In this document: positions 16,401 through 24,701 of the stretch, one piece after another
How positions within the stretch are numbered: position 1 is the stretch's first letter
Layout of the letters: each line of letters starts with the position of its first letter
DNA from: an uncultured Eubacterium sp.
GTDB lineage: Bacteria; Bacillota; Clostridia; Peptostreptococcales; Anaerovoracaceae
Direction: 5' to 3'
Assembly (NCBI GenBank): GCA_902495595.1
Contig: CABUXV010000017.1
Coordinates: 1 to 35,078 of the forward strand
DNA: 35,078 bases
Notes under the pieces: model-generated
Seen by the model: the letters and a program-made list of their open reading frames with translations, nothing else
What the model was told of the DNA's origin: nothing
Database searches by the model: none
Program-made: the position numbers and the translations under genes

Positions 16401-17242
16401 AAGTTAAAAATTTGACTCATATATACAGTGAAGGTCTTCCGGATGAATCGGCAGCTTTGGAGGATGTTAGCTTTGAGGCATGCGATGGTCAGCTTATAGG
16501 TCTTATAGGACATACAGGCTCGGGGAAATCTACTCTTGTACAGCATCTGAATGGTCTTTTGAAACCTAAATCGGGAAAAATCACAGTCAGCGGTCAGGAT
16601 ATTACCGATGAAAAAGTTGTGATGAGGGATATAAGGCGGAAAATCGGGCTGGTATTTCAGTATCCCGAGTATCAGCTTTTTGAAGAGACTGTGGCAAAGG
16701 ATGTGGCTTTCGGACCTGCCAATCTGGGACTGACTCAGGAGGAAACAGACATAAGGGTAAAGGAAGCTATAGAAATGGTCGGTCTCGATTACGATAGAGT
16801 TAAAAATCTTTCACCCTTTGATCTTTCCGGAGGGCAAAAGCGGCGCGTCGCAATAGCAGGAGTAATAGCCATGAAGCCGGAAGTTCTCATTTTAGATGAG
16901 CCGACAGCCGGACTCAATCCAAAAGCCCATGATGATATCCTGAATATGGTGGAGAAGATACATGAAAACGAAAAAAATATAATTTTCCTTGTGTCGCATA
17001 ATATGGATGATATTGCGAGAATGTCTGATAAAGTGCTGGTCATGAACCGTGGAAAGCTTGTGATGGACGGTACTGTGGCAGAAGTGTTTTCAAGAGACGC
17101 AGAACTTAAGCAGATGGGACTTGCTCTTCCATCTTCCATGGAAATAATATCTGAGCTTAGGGAAAAGGGCTTTGATGTTCAGGGCGAATTTTTTGATATG
17201 GATGAGGCAGCAGATAAAATAGCAGAGGTATTTAAGCGATGA
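16391..17242 (+). CDS. ecfA2: ECF transporter ATPase EcfA2
   Basis: This is the second ATPase of the ECF module, with 283 residues: Walker A GHTGSGKST, Q-loop VFQYPEYQLFEETV, signature LSGGQKRR, Walker B LILDEPTAGLNP and SHNMDD switch. The QYPEYQLFEET pattern is characteristic of EcfA2. It forms a heterodimer with EcfA1 that drives EcfT and exchangeable S components. It overlaps both neighbouring genes. Confidence 0.95.
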   Translation: MSIEVKNLTHIYSEGLPDESAALEDVSFEACDGQLIGLIGHTGSGKSTLVQHLNGLLKPKSGKITVSGQDITDEKVVMRDIRRKIGLVFQYPEYQLFEETVAKDVAFGPANLGLTQEETDIRVKEAIEMVGLDYDRVKNLSPFDLSGGQKRRVAIAGVIAMKPEVLILDEPTAGLNPKAHDDILNMVEKIHENEKNIIFLVSHNMDDIARMSDKVLVMNRGKLVMDGTVAEVFSRDAELKQMGLALPSSMEIISELREKGFDVQGEFFDMDEAADKIAEVFKR

Positions 17243-18039
17243 TAAGAGATATAACTCTCGGACAATTTTATCCCGGAAGCTCATGGGTTCATAAACTGGA
17301 CCCCAGAGTAAAGATTATGATTACAATTCTCTATATTGTAGCAATTTTTGTTGTTAAAGATTTTATAGGATTTGCCATAGCCTTTTTAGGGCTTGCGGCA
17401 GTGATTGCCATATCAAAAGTTCCGCTTAAATTTATTTTGAGGGGATTGAAACCTATATTTTTTATAATTGCTTTTACCTTTATAGTAAATATGTTCATGA
17501 TTAAAGGGGAGATACTTGTTTCCTTTTGGATATTTGATATAACAAGAGAGGGACTGCGTACGGCAGTATTTATGGCCATAAGACTCATACTGCTGATTAT
17601 AGGCTCTTCCATGCTGACGCTGACAACAAAACCCATAAGCCTTACGGATGGAATAGAGGCGCTGCTGTCGCCTTTTAAAAAGCTGGGACTTCCTGCTCAT
17701 GATTTGGCTATGATGATGACAATAGCTCTCAGATTTATACCGACACTGCTGGAAGAAACAGACAAGATAATGAAAGCACAGATGGCAAGAGGCGCGGACT
17801 TTGAAAGCGGCAATATAGTAAGAAGGGCTAAATCTCTTATACCTATACTTGTTCCTTTGTTTATAAGCGCTTTCAGGATAGCTCAGGATTTGGCAATGGC
17901 TATGGAAGCCAGATGCTACGGAGGCAGCGGGAAGAAAACCAGAATGAACGGAATGAAAATACAGTCAAGAGATATAATCGCTTCCTTGATATTTGTGTTA
18001 TTTTTAGCAGTTATAGTTTTGGAAAGGGTGCTTATATGA
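17239..18039 (+). CDS. ecfT: ECF transporter transmembrane subunit EcfT
   Basis: EcfT links the two ATPases to the S component. The 266-residue protein opens with LGQFYPGSSWVHKLDPRVK, typical for the family, has about five to six hydrophobic helices, and carries the two coupling-helix motifs: ARG in AQMARGADFESG, and EAR in AMEARCYGG in place of the second ARG. It overlaps ecfA2 by four bases and trmB by four. Confidence 0.94.
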   Translation: MIRDITLGQFYPGSSWVHKLDPRVKIMITILYIVAIFVVKDFIGFAIAFLGLAAVIAISKVPLKFILRGLKPIFFIIAFTFIVNMFMIKGEILVSFWIFDITREGLRTAVFMAIRLILLIIGSSMLTLTTKPISLTDGIEALLSPFKKLGLPAHDLAMMMTIALRFIPTLLEETDKIMKAQMARGADFESGNIVRRAKSLIPILVPLFISAFRIAQDLAMAMEARCYGGSGKKTRMNGMKIQSRDIIASLIFVLFLAVIVLERVLI

Positions 18040-18689
18040 GACAGAGAAAGGCAAAGGACCTTGATAGGAGACTTTCTGAATGCAGTGAGCTTATGACGGT
18101 ACCTGCAGGTGAAAATGAGGATTTTAAGTATTTTGACAACGGCGGTGAGCTCTATTTGGAGATAGGCTGCGGCAAAGGCAATTTTATTATAAAGAAAGCT
18201 CTGGACAATCCTTTGAAGAATTTCATTGCCATTGAAGGGCAGGAAACGGTAATATTAAGGGCTTTGGAAAAAGCTAAAGCTTCAAAACTCGTCGATGGAG
18301 ACATGATTTTGAATTTAAAATTCATGATGAGCTTCGTTGATAATATGAATGATTTTTTTGAAGAAAACCAGCTTTCCGGCATATATTTAAATTTCAGCGA
18401 CCCGTGGCCCAAGGCGAGACATGCCAAGAGACGTTTGACATACAGAAAGAGGCTTGAAGATTACGGATGGGCTGTAAAACCGGGCGGATTCATAGAGATA
18501 AAGACAGATAATGATGCGCTTTATGAGTTTACTCTTGAAGAAATAGCTGCCGTAGGGTATGAAATTTCAGAGCAGAGCAGAGATTTGCACAGCAGCGGTT
18601 TTGATTCGAAAAATACGACGACTGAGTATGAGGAGAAATTCAAAAAAAACGGTAAAAATATAAACTATGTTAAAGTCCTGATTAAATAA
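18036..18689 (+). CDS. trmB: tRNA (guanine-N7-)-methyltransferase TrmB
   Basis: TrmB makes m7G46 in the variable loop of tRNAs using S-adenosylmethionine. The 217-residue protein shows the SAM motif LEIGCGKGNFI, the acidic IAIEGQE strand end and the family signature NFSDPWPKARHAKRRL, followed by ETD-like IKTDND. The frame is open upstream into ecfT, but the ATG at 18036 overlaps the ecfT stop (ATGA) and fits the family start. It is the last gene of the operon, before a strong terminator. Confidence 0.95.
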   Translation: MRQRKAKDLDRRLSECSELMTVPAGENEDFKYFDNGGELYLEIGCGKGNFIIKKALDNPLKNFIAIEGQETVILRALEKAKASKLVDGDMILNLKFMMSFVDNMNDFFEENQLSGIYLNFSDPWPKARHAKRRLTYRKRLEDYGWAVKPGGFIEIKTDNDALYEFTLEEIAAVGYEISEQSRDLHSSGFDSKNTTTEYEEKFKKNGKNINYVKVLIK

Positions 18690-18699
18690 TAAGATAATA

Positions 18700-18741
18700 A
18701 AAAACGGTATGCCGGCCTTGTATTAAGAGCATACCGTTTTT
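18700..18741. terminator. Bidirectional Rho-independent terminator
   Basis: A perfect 13-bp stem, AAAAACGGTATGC (18700-18712) with GCATACCGTTTTT (18729-18741), ends in A/T runs. It separates trmB (+) from the convergent M23 gene (-). Confidence 0.9.
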
Positions 18742-18766
18742 AATTTTAAAAAGCTGTTTTAAGATG

Positions 18767-19420
18767 CTACAGTCCCTTTATATAATCGGCCGGGTCTGCA
18801 GGTTCGTCATTTTTTCGCATTTCAAAGTGAAGATGCTCCGGACTTTCGAATTCAAACATAGAGCTTTGACCGACCTCACCTATTACATCTCCCTGGGAAA
18901 CTATTTCACCAAGTTCTATCAGCCCTGTTTTTGAAAGATTGGAATATACGGATATTATTCCGTTTCCATGATTTATTTCTGCCGTTATACCAAACCTATC
19001 GTCCTCTTCAACTTTGGTTACAGTGCCCGAAGCGCAAGCTTTGACTTCTGTTCCCGCAGGCGAGGATATATCCACGCCGCTGTGGGTCATGTACTGATCA
19101 AGAGTTTCCCAATAGATGGGCATGTCCATGGAATAATCCATGATAATTTCTCCTTTAAGGGGAACAATAAATTTTGCGGCAGAGGCTGCGTCACCTGATT
19201 TATCGTTGTCTCTGCTGTCTACAACACTTGGCGAAGTTTCTTCCTTTTTTTCGTCAACGGCTTTTTCCTTGACTACATCGGAGACCTTGCCGGATTCCAT
19301 ATTATCCTTTATCTTATCAATATTTGCTTTTACGATAAGTATGGAAACTATGGCTATAAGACAGAAACACAAAACTAAAGCGATTGCAGGTTTATCCTTT
19401 TGTTTTTTATCTTGTCGCAT
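18767..19420 (-). CDS. Membrane-anchored M23-family protein, SpoIIQ-like
   Basis: The 217-residue protein has one N-terminal membrane helix (about 12-31), a charged linker (32-82) and an M23 (LytM) domain (about 84-215). Zinc ligands are kept: H113 and D117 in THSGVDIS, and H198 in HLHFE. The second catalytic His, normally in a YxHLS motif, reads YSNLS here (N161). A partly degenerate M23 domain with one membrane anchor resembles SpoIIQ, the forespore half of the SpoIIQ-SpoIIIAH channel, but sporulation context is absent from this window. GGAGGTGAG precedes the ATG. It diverges from the aminotransferase gene. Confidence 0.8.
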   Translation of the reverse strand: MRQDKKQKDKPAIALVLCFCLIAIVSILIVKANIDKIKDNMESGKVSDVVKEKAVDEKKEETSPSVVDSRDNDKSGDAASAAKFIVPLKGEIIMDYSMDMPIYWETLDQYMTHSGVDISSPAGTEVKACASGTVTKVEEDDRFGITAEINHGNGIISVYSNLSKTGLIELGEIVSQGDVIGEVGQSSMFEFESPEHLHFEMRKNDEPADPADYIKGL

Positions 19421-19476
19421 GTACCTCTCACCTCCATGGTTTTATTATCGACAGATAAAGGAAAATTCATACTGCT

Positions 19477-19510
19477 AATTACTTGTAATTAAAAAAACAC
19501 GTGGTATAAT
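19477..19510 (+). promoter_or_regulatory. Promoter and palindrome of the aminotransferase gene
   Basis: TTGTAA (19483-19488) and an extended -10 box TGGTATAAT (19502-19510) are 16 bases apart. A perfect palindrome AATTAC-TT-GTAATT (19477-19490) covers the -35 box and could be an operator. Confidence 0.65.
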
Positions 19511-19578
19511 GATTGCTGGACTAACAAAGAAGTGTTTTCAGTGGGTTGTTAATGAATAAAAAACAGAGGTGAATTAAA

Positions 19579-20817
19579 GTGTCAGAGTATATTTTAGCAA
19601 GAGGCAACGGGAGACATATTCCGCAGGAAGATAAAATTTTCGGTATAAGCAACAGAGCGAAAGCAATGATTGCTGAAAAGGGCGCAGATAAGGTGATAAA
19701 CGCTACCATAGGTTCTCTGCTTGATGATGAAGGAAATTTGGTTGTTCTTTCATCCGTTGATAAGGTTTTTAAGCATCTGAGTCCTAAAGATTATGCTGAT
19801 TATGCTCCTATAGGAGGCATACAGCCTTTCAGGGAAGCTGTTCAAAAAGCGGCCTTTGGCGCGCACCAGCCAAAGGGATACATAGAGGCTGTCGCTACTC
19901 CCGGCGGTACAGGTTCGCTTAGAAATGTCATATCCAATTATTCGGATGGCGGAGACCAGGTACTGACCTCGGACTGGCACTGGGCGCCTTACAATACAAT
20001 AGCGGGAGAGATAGGAAGAAGCATTGCTACCTTTGAGTTTTTTACTGAGGACGGGAAATTCAATACAGCTTCGTTTAAGGAAAAATCAAGGGAACTTCTG
20101 GAAAAGCAGGAAAGCCTGGTAATAATATTAAACACTCCGGCTCATAATCCTACAGGATATTCTCTTACTTTAGAAGACTGGGATAACGTAGTCGATATTT
20201 TAAGTGAGGAAGCTAAATGCGGCAAGGCGATAGCACTTGTTATAGATGCTGCGTATATAGACTTTGCAGGTGATGAGGAAGAGTACAGAAGATTTCTTCC
20301 AAAACTTGAAAAACTGCCTGAAAATGTTATATCCATAATGGCGTACAGTCTTTCCAAGACTTACACTTTGTACGGTACAAGATGCGGAGCAATGATATGC
20401 ATTGCCAAAACTCAGGAAATCGCAGATGAATTTAAACGCGTTTGTGAATATTCCTCGAGAGGTTCATGGTCCAACAGCGCAAAAGTTGCTCAGGTTATTC
20501 TGTCAAGAATTTACGGAGATACGGACCTTTTAAATAAAGTTAATGAAGAAAGAGCGTATTACAGAAGAATGCTTCTTGCAAGGGGCAGGGCTTTCACCGA
20601 GGAATCGGAAAAAGCGGGTCTTAAAATAGTACCTTTTGATGCGGGATTCTTTATATCAATACCATGCGATAATCCGGATGAAGTCAGCGCAAGACTGGAG
20701 AAAGAAGGTCTCTTCATCGTTCCTCTTGCTAAAGGACTCAGGGTTTCGGTGGCTTCGATTTCCGAGGAGAAATGCAGGAAACTTCCGGCTATGATAAAGG
20801 CTGCTATGGATGAATAA
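19579..20817 (+). CDS. PLP-dependent class I/II aminotransferase
   Basis: This 412-residue protein is a fold-type I aminotransferase. Expected residues are present: N190 in NTPAHNPTGY, D223 and Y226 in VIDAAYIDFA, the Schiff-base lysine K260 in YSLSKTYTLYGTRCG, and R in GLRVSVAS near the C-terminus. The sequence resembles aspartate/aromatic aminotransferases, but the amino-acid substrate cannot be fixed. The start is GTG, preceded by GAGGTG at suitable distance. It is apparently a single-gene transcript from the promoter at 19483-19510. Confidence 0.92.
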   Translation: MSEYILARGNGRHIPQEDKIFGISNRAKAMIAEKGADKVINATIGSLLDDEGNLVVLSSVDKVFKHLSPKDYADYAPIGGIQPFREAVQKAAFGAHQPKGYIEAVATPGGTGSLRNVISNYSDGGDQVLTSDWHWAPYNTIAGEIGRSIATFEFFTEDGKFNTASFKEKSRELLEKQESLVIILNTPAHNPTGYSLTLEDWDNVVDILSEEAKCGKAIALVIDAAYIDFAGDEEEYRRFLPKLEKLPENVISIMAYSLSKTYTLYGTRCGAMICIAKTQEIADEFKRVCEYSSRGSWSNSAKVAQVILSRIYGDTDLLNKVNEERAYYRRMLLARGRAFTEESEKAGLKIVPFDAGFFISIPCDNPDEVSARLEKEGLFIVPLAKGLRVSVASISEEKCRKLPAMIKAAMDE

Positions 20818-20851
20818 AGGATAAATTGATGTAAATTTATGGAAAATATTG

Positions 20852-20880
20852 TTGACATATATTTCCAACGATGCTATTAT
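20852..20880 (+). promoter_or_regulatory. Strong sigma-A promoter of ydbC with an inverted repeat
   Basis: TTGACA (20852-20857) and TATTAT (20875-20880) are spaced by 17 bases. TTCCAACG (20863-20870), inside the spacer, is exactly repeated in inverse as CGTTGGAA (20906-20913) next to the ribosome-binding site, which suggests a two-site operator. Confidence 0.8.
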
Positions 20881-20925
20881 ATGAATACAAGAGGTATTGT
20901 ATAAACGTTGGAAAGGAGATTTAGG

Positions 20926-21273
20926 ATGCAGTCAGGCAATGATTTTGAAAGGGAAGTTACATTTGAAATAAAAGAATTTATAGGAGTGATATCTTCCTAC
21001 CCGACAGGATGGAATAAAGAATTAAATCTGGTCAGCTGGAACGGCGGTACAGCCAAATATGATATAAGAGATTGGGACCCTGAACATGAGCATATGTCAA
21101 GAGGAGTCACTCTTCACGAAAAGGAAATGAGAAAGCTCATAGACCTTTTGAAGAAGAGAAGCAGACCAAGAAAAGCATGCAGCTCCGATAAAAATGAAAG
21201 CTGCGAGAAATGCTGCTGCGGTGATGAAAGTGCCGGAGACAGCCAGTCTTGCGAAGATAAAGAAGATAAATAA
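20926..21273 (+). CDS. YdbC/PC4-family ssDNA-binding protein with Cys-rich tail
   Basis: Residues 9-78 match the bacterial YdbC group of the PC4 (p15) family, which binds single-stranded DNA as a dimer: FEIKEFIGVIS, GWNKELNLVSWNGG and KYDIRDWDPEHEHMSRGVTL. The 115-residue product is longer than the usual ~70-75. Its C-terminal tail (79-115) starts basic (KKRSRPRK) and then becomes acidic with six cysteines (85, 93, 96, 97, 98, 109). AAGGAG lies seven bases before the ATG. It has its own strong promoter and terminator. Confidence 0.93.
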   Translation: MQSGNDFEREVTFEIKEFIGVISSYPTGWNKELNLVSWNGGTAKYDIRDWDPEHEHMSRGVTLHEKEMRKLIDLLKKRSRPRKACSSDKNESCEKCCCGDESAGDSQSCEDKEDK

Positions 21274-21356
21274 GTCTGGTAATTAAAGATTTTCTTCCGG
21301 AGTAATTTACAGCGGGGCTATTGAATTTAGCATTCGGCGTAGGTATAATAATTGGC

Positions 21357-21390
21357 AAAAAGCTGCAGGTATAAAAGTCTGCGGCTTTTT
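21357..21390 (+). terminator. Rho-independent terminator of ydbC
   Basis: AAAAAGCTGCAG (21357-21368) pairs with CTGCGGCTTTTT (21379-21390) with one G-U pair, followed by more T. Confidence 0.85.
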
Positions 21391-21481
21391 TAGTACGCAG
21401 GAAATATTGTTTTCGATATTTCAGGAGTATCAACAAAGTCGACCTTCAAAATAGAATCGGCGAAGCCGGCTTTATTATCGT

Positions 21482-21728
21482 ATAGGAAATATAGTTTTAC
21501 GAGATTTCCGTATACTCCAAAGAAAGTACCTTGCGAAGCGCCGCCCTTTGCAGGCGACATATGTGCAAAGGAATCTCCGATTCCTTCTTATACACTTTTT
21601 TATAATATAGGAAATATCGCAATACGAGATTTCCGTATACTCCAAAGAAAGTACTTTGTGAAGCGCCGCCCCTTGCAGGCGACATATGTGCAAAGGAATC
21701 TCCGATTCCGTCTTGCACACTTTTTTTA
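21482..21728 (-). repeat. Two tandem copies of the ~120-bp structured repeat, inverted (family A)
   Basis: On the minus strand this matches the repeat at 1-247: two units with a 125-base period, each with GGAAT-N5-ATTCC, GTCGCC...GGCGGC and GGAAAT...ATTTCC. Substitutions relative to the first locus often preserve pairing by G-U or compensating changes, for example GTCGCC with GGCGGC. It lies between the ydbC terminator and the next promoter. The rest of the 21274-21884 gap holds no gene. Confidence 0.88.
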
Positions 21729-21830
21729 TTGCAGCATAAAATACGGCTTACGATTTTTGTATATAAATATTTGCAGACGTATGAGCTGAGAAAATCAATG
21801 ATAAATCATAATTCTAATAAGGTTTTTTTA

Positions 21831-21839
21831 TGGTATACT
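21831..21839 (+). promoter_or_regulatory. Extended -10 promoter of the uridine-kinase-like gene
   Basis: TGGTATACT is a good extended -10 box, 45 bases before the start codon. The -35 region is not recognisable. Confidence 0.55.
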
Positions 21840-21884
21840 AAATATAATCGGTAATGGTAAAGAGATAAGTGCGGGGAATATGTT

Positions 21885-23549
21885 ATGAAAATACTGCTGA
21901 GACTGCCCAGGGAGGCAGAACTTAAAGAATTGAATATAGAGGGTGAGATATCTGTAAAAGAATTGGCGGATAAATATCAGTCAGAGCTTGATTATACCGT
22001 ATTGATAGCTCGTGTAAACGGAAAAGATGAAGAACTGACATATAAACTAGAGGATGATTCTGTGGTGGAGCTTTTGGACATGAGAACGCACAGCGCCAAT
22101 TTAGCTTATCAGCACAGTCTGTCGTTGATATATTTAAAAGCTGTAATGGATGTTTTGGGAGATTTCGCTGTTGAGATAGAAAATTCCCTTAACAAGGGTC
22201 TGTATACCGAAATCAAAACCAAAGAACCTGTTACGCAGAAGCAGGTCGAACTGATTGAAGACCGCATGAAAGAGATAAGAGCGAAGAATCTTCCTATAGT
22301 AAGAGAAGTTTACAGCAGAGAGGAAGCGGTTCGAATTTGGGGAAAATACAATTATCCGGAAAAATCAGGACTGCTCGAGCATGCTGCCGATATAAAGGAG
22401 GCTAAATTTTATAAGATAGAAAACTACAGGAATTTCTTTTATGGTCTTATGGTACCCTCAACAGGATATATAGAACATTTTGAACTCAGAAAGTACAGAA
22501 GAGGCGTGCTGCTGCGTTTTCCCTATCCGTCAAAGCCGGATGAAATTCCGAAGTTTGAAGATGATAAGAAGCTTTACTCTGCTTTCGGGGAAGCAAAGAA
22601 CTGGCATAAACTTCTTGATGTATCTTATCTTGATGACCTTAATGGAAAAATCAGAGCCGGAAAAGCAAAAGATTTAATACTGCTTTCAGAGGCGCTTCAT
22701 GAGAAAAAAGTCGCTGAAATAGCCGATAGGATAACCAAGGGAAGAAAAAGGATAATTCTCATTGCAGGACCGTCCTCATCAGGTAAGACAACATTCGCCA
22801 GACGGCTGTGTGTTCAGCTCAGGGTAAACGGTCTTGACCCTATTTACATGGGGACTGATGATTATTTTGTGGAGCGGGATAAGACTCCTATCGGAGATGA
22901 CGGGTTGCCTAACTACGAGGATTTGGATGCGCTGGATATAGATTTGTTTAATGATAACATGAATAATCTTCTGGCAGGAGTGAAAGTCGATTTGCCTGAA
23001 TTTGACTTTATGAGCGGCAAAAAGATATTTGGAAAAAGGGTAACGTCCATAAGAAAAAACCAGCCTGTGATAATAGAGGGCATTCATGCTTTAAACGATA
23101 AGCTTACCGAGTATATTGATGATAAGGAAAAGTTTAAAATATATATAAGTCCTTTCACTCAGCTGAATATAGATGTTCATAACAGAGTGCCGACCACCGA
23201 TGCAAGGATGCTGCGAAGAATTGTAAGAGATTATAAATACAGGGGCCATTCAGCGGCGAATACGATAGCGCTCTGGCCAAAGGTTAGAGCCGGCGAAGAT
23301 AAGAACATTTTTCCTTATAACGGTGAAGCGGACGTACTGTTTAATTCAGCCCTTGTCTACGAGCTCGCCGTTCTTAAAAAATATGCAATGCCTTTGCTTG
23401 GAAGTGTGAGAAGTGATGAACCTGAGTACAGCGAAGCCGTAAGAATGATGAAATTTATAAAATTTTTTGATGATATAGAAGATGAAGATATTATACCTAA
23501 TAATTCCATAATGCGTGAATTTATAGGAGGAAGTATATTCGTAGAGTGA
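21885..23549 (+). CDS. TGS-domain nucleoside (uridine) kinase family protein
   Basis: The 554-residue protein joins three parts: a TGS-like beta-grasp domain (about 1-66), a threonyl-tRNA-synthetase-like second additional domain (about 70-260), and a C-terminal P-loop kinase of the uridine kinase/phosphoribulokinase group (about 285-550). Walker A is GPSSSGKTT (295-303), followed by GTDDYFVERDKTP and EGIHALND. This arrangement occurs in Firmicutes proteins annotated as nucleoside kinases, but the true substrate is not established. The ribosome-binding site is weak (GGGGA). A LUD-domain gene follows 34 bases later. Confidence 0.92.
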   Translation: MKILLRLPREAELKELNIEGEISVKELADKYQSELDYTVLIARVNGKDEELTYKLEDDSVVELLDMRTHSANLAYQHSLSLIYLKAVMDVLGDFAVEIENSLNKGLYTEIKTKEPVTQKQVELIEDRMKEIRAKNLPIVREVYSREEAVRIWGKYNYPEKSGLLEHAADIKEAKFYKIENYRNFFYGLMVPSTGYIEHFELRKYRRGVLLRFPYPSKPDEIPKFEDDKKLYSAFGEAKNWHKLLDVSYLDDLNGKIRAGKAKDLILLSEALHEKKVAEIADRITKGRKRIILIAGPSSSGKTTFARRLCVQLRVNGLDPIYMGTDDYFVERDKTPIGDDGLPNYEDLDALDIDLFNDNMNNLLAGVKVDLPEFDFMSGKKIFGKRVTSIRKNQPVIIEGIHALNDKLTEYIDDKEKFKIYISPFTQLNIDVHNRVPTTDARMLRRIVRDYKYRGHSAANTIALWPKVRAGEDKNIFPYNGEADVLFNSALVYELAVLKKYAMPLLGSVRSDEPEYSEAVRMMKFIKFFDDIEDEDIIPNNSIMREFIGGSIFVE

Positions 23550-23583
23550 GATAAGGTTTAAAAATACGGGAGGAAAGAAATCA

Positions 23584-24228
23584 ATGAGTGAAATTGTAAA
23601 AAAAGCAGACAAGGTCAGATTGGAAACTATTGTCAAAAATCTTAAGAAGAGAAATATCACAGGACATTACTGTGACACGAAAGAGGACGCAGTTAAAGTT
23701 ATCGAATCTCTTATAGACGATGGCTCGGAAGTTTCGTGGGGAGGTTCTGCAACTTTGGATGAAATAGGAATTAAGGACATATTGAAATCAGGCAATTATG
23801 AAGTCAATGACCCTATGGAAATACGTGAAGACCGGATTACGACTATAGAACTCAGGAGAAAAGCGCTTACATGCGATGTGTTCCTTTCAAGTGCCAATGC
23901 GGTGACAATGGATGGGGAGATAGTCAATATAGACGGCACAGGAAACAGAGTTGCCGCGATAGCTTTCGGACCTAAGAAAGTCATTTTAGTGGCAGGGGTC
24001 AATAAAGTTGTAAACGAAGAAAAAGATGCTGTTGGAAGAATTAAAACAAATGCCTGTCCGCCTAATTGTATAAGGTTAGGCAAGAAGACTCCGTGCGCAG
24101 TTACAGGTAAATGCGGGGATTGTCTGAGCGTGGGAAACACTATTTGCAGTTACACTGTTGTTACTAGATTTTCACCGGAAGAAGACAGGCTTCATGTAGT
24201 GCTGGTAAATGAAAATCTTGGATTTTAG
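23584..24228 (+). CDS. LUD-domain (LutC/YkgG-like) protein
   Basis: The 214-residue protein has the LUD fold: SWGGSATLDEIGI, DVFLSSANAVTMDGEIVNIDGTGNRVAA and FGPKKVILVAGVNKV, and ends HVVLVNENLGF. Members relate to lactate utilisation proteins LutB/LutC, but stand-alone forms like this have no agreed function. It has a Cys-rich stretch (CPPNC, CAVTGKCGDC, TICSY) without a complete ferredoxin motif. GGGAGG lies nine bases upstream of the ATG. No clear terminator follows. Confidence 0.9.
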   Translation: MSEIVKKADKVRLETIVKNLKKRNITGHYCDTKEDAVKVIESLIDDGSEVSWGGSATLDEIGIKDILKSGNYEVNDPMEIREDRITTIELRRKALTCDVFLSSANAVTMDGEIVNIDGTGNRVAAIAFGPKKVILVAGVNKVVNEEKDAVGRIKTNACPPNCIRLGKKTPCAVTGKCGDCLSVGNTICSYTVVTRFSPEEDRLHVVLVNENLGF

Positions 24229-24412
24229 GATACATAGCCGGCGGTGATGAAACGTTCCTCTTTTCTCGGATGAACATTTGACGAAAGGGGAGCGGCTTAG
24301 CCGATTCCGTCATTATTTTGTCGATGTGAATTTTACAGATGTGGACGGAGCGTTAAAGAAACTCTTTTGCAAAGTTTTATTTTTGGCGAACATATGGCTT
24401 GAATAATAAAAA

Positions 24413-24701
24413 ATATCCAAATAGGATTAGCGTGCAAATCTTTTGGATAAAAAAACTTTGTTTTCCGAGGATGGCCGGGATGGATTATCCAAAAGTCCTG
24501 ATTTGAAGGATATTTTGGTCTAAAAAATGTAAATATATTACTGATATTATCTGATTTTTATCCAAAATACTTATTTATATGAGTGTTTTGGATATTTTTA
24601 ATTTTACATAAGACATATAGGTGGGGATTTTATCCAAAACTATATAATATATTATAGTTTTGGATAAAATTTTCTGCAGACGCCGAAAAAATAAGCGCTT
24701 T
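24413..24701. repeat. Four-hairpin array, copy 2 (TTATCCAAAA-N18-TTTTGGATAA units)
   Basis: Left half-sites start at 24413, 24485, 24558 and 24630; right half-sites at 24441, 24513, 24586 and 24658. The 28-base offset and the 72-73-72 spacing equal those of the array at 292-580. Unit 4 is a perfect hairpin: 18-bp arms (24627-24644 and 24653-24670) with an 8-base loop. Inner stems differ between units: GATT/AATC in unit 1, TCCT/AGGA in unit 2. It sits in the long gap between the LUD gene and the S10 operon. Confidence 0.9.
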
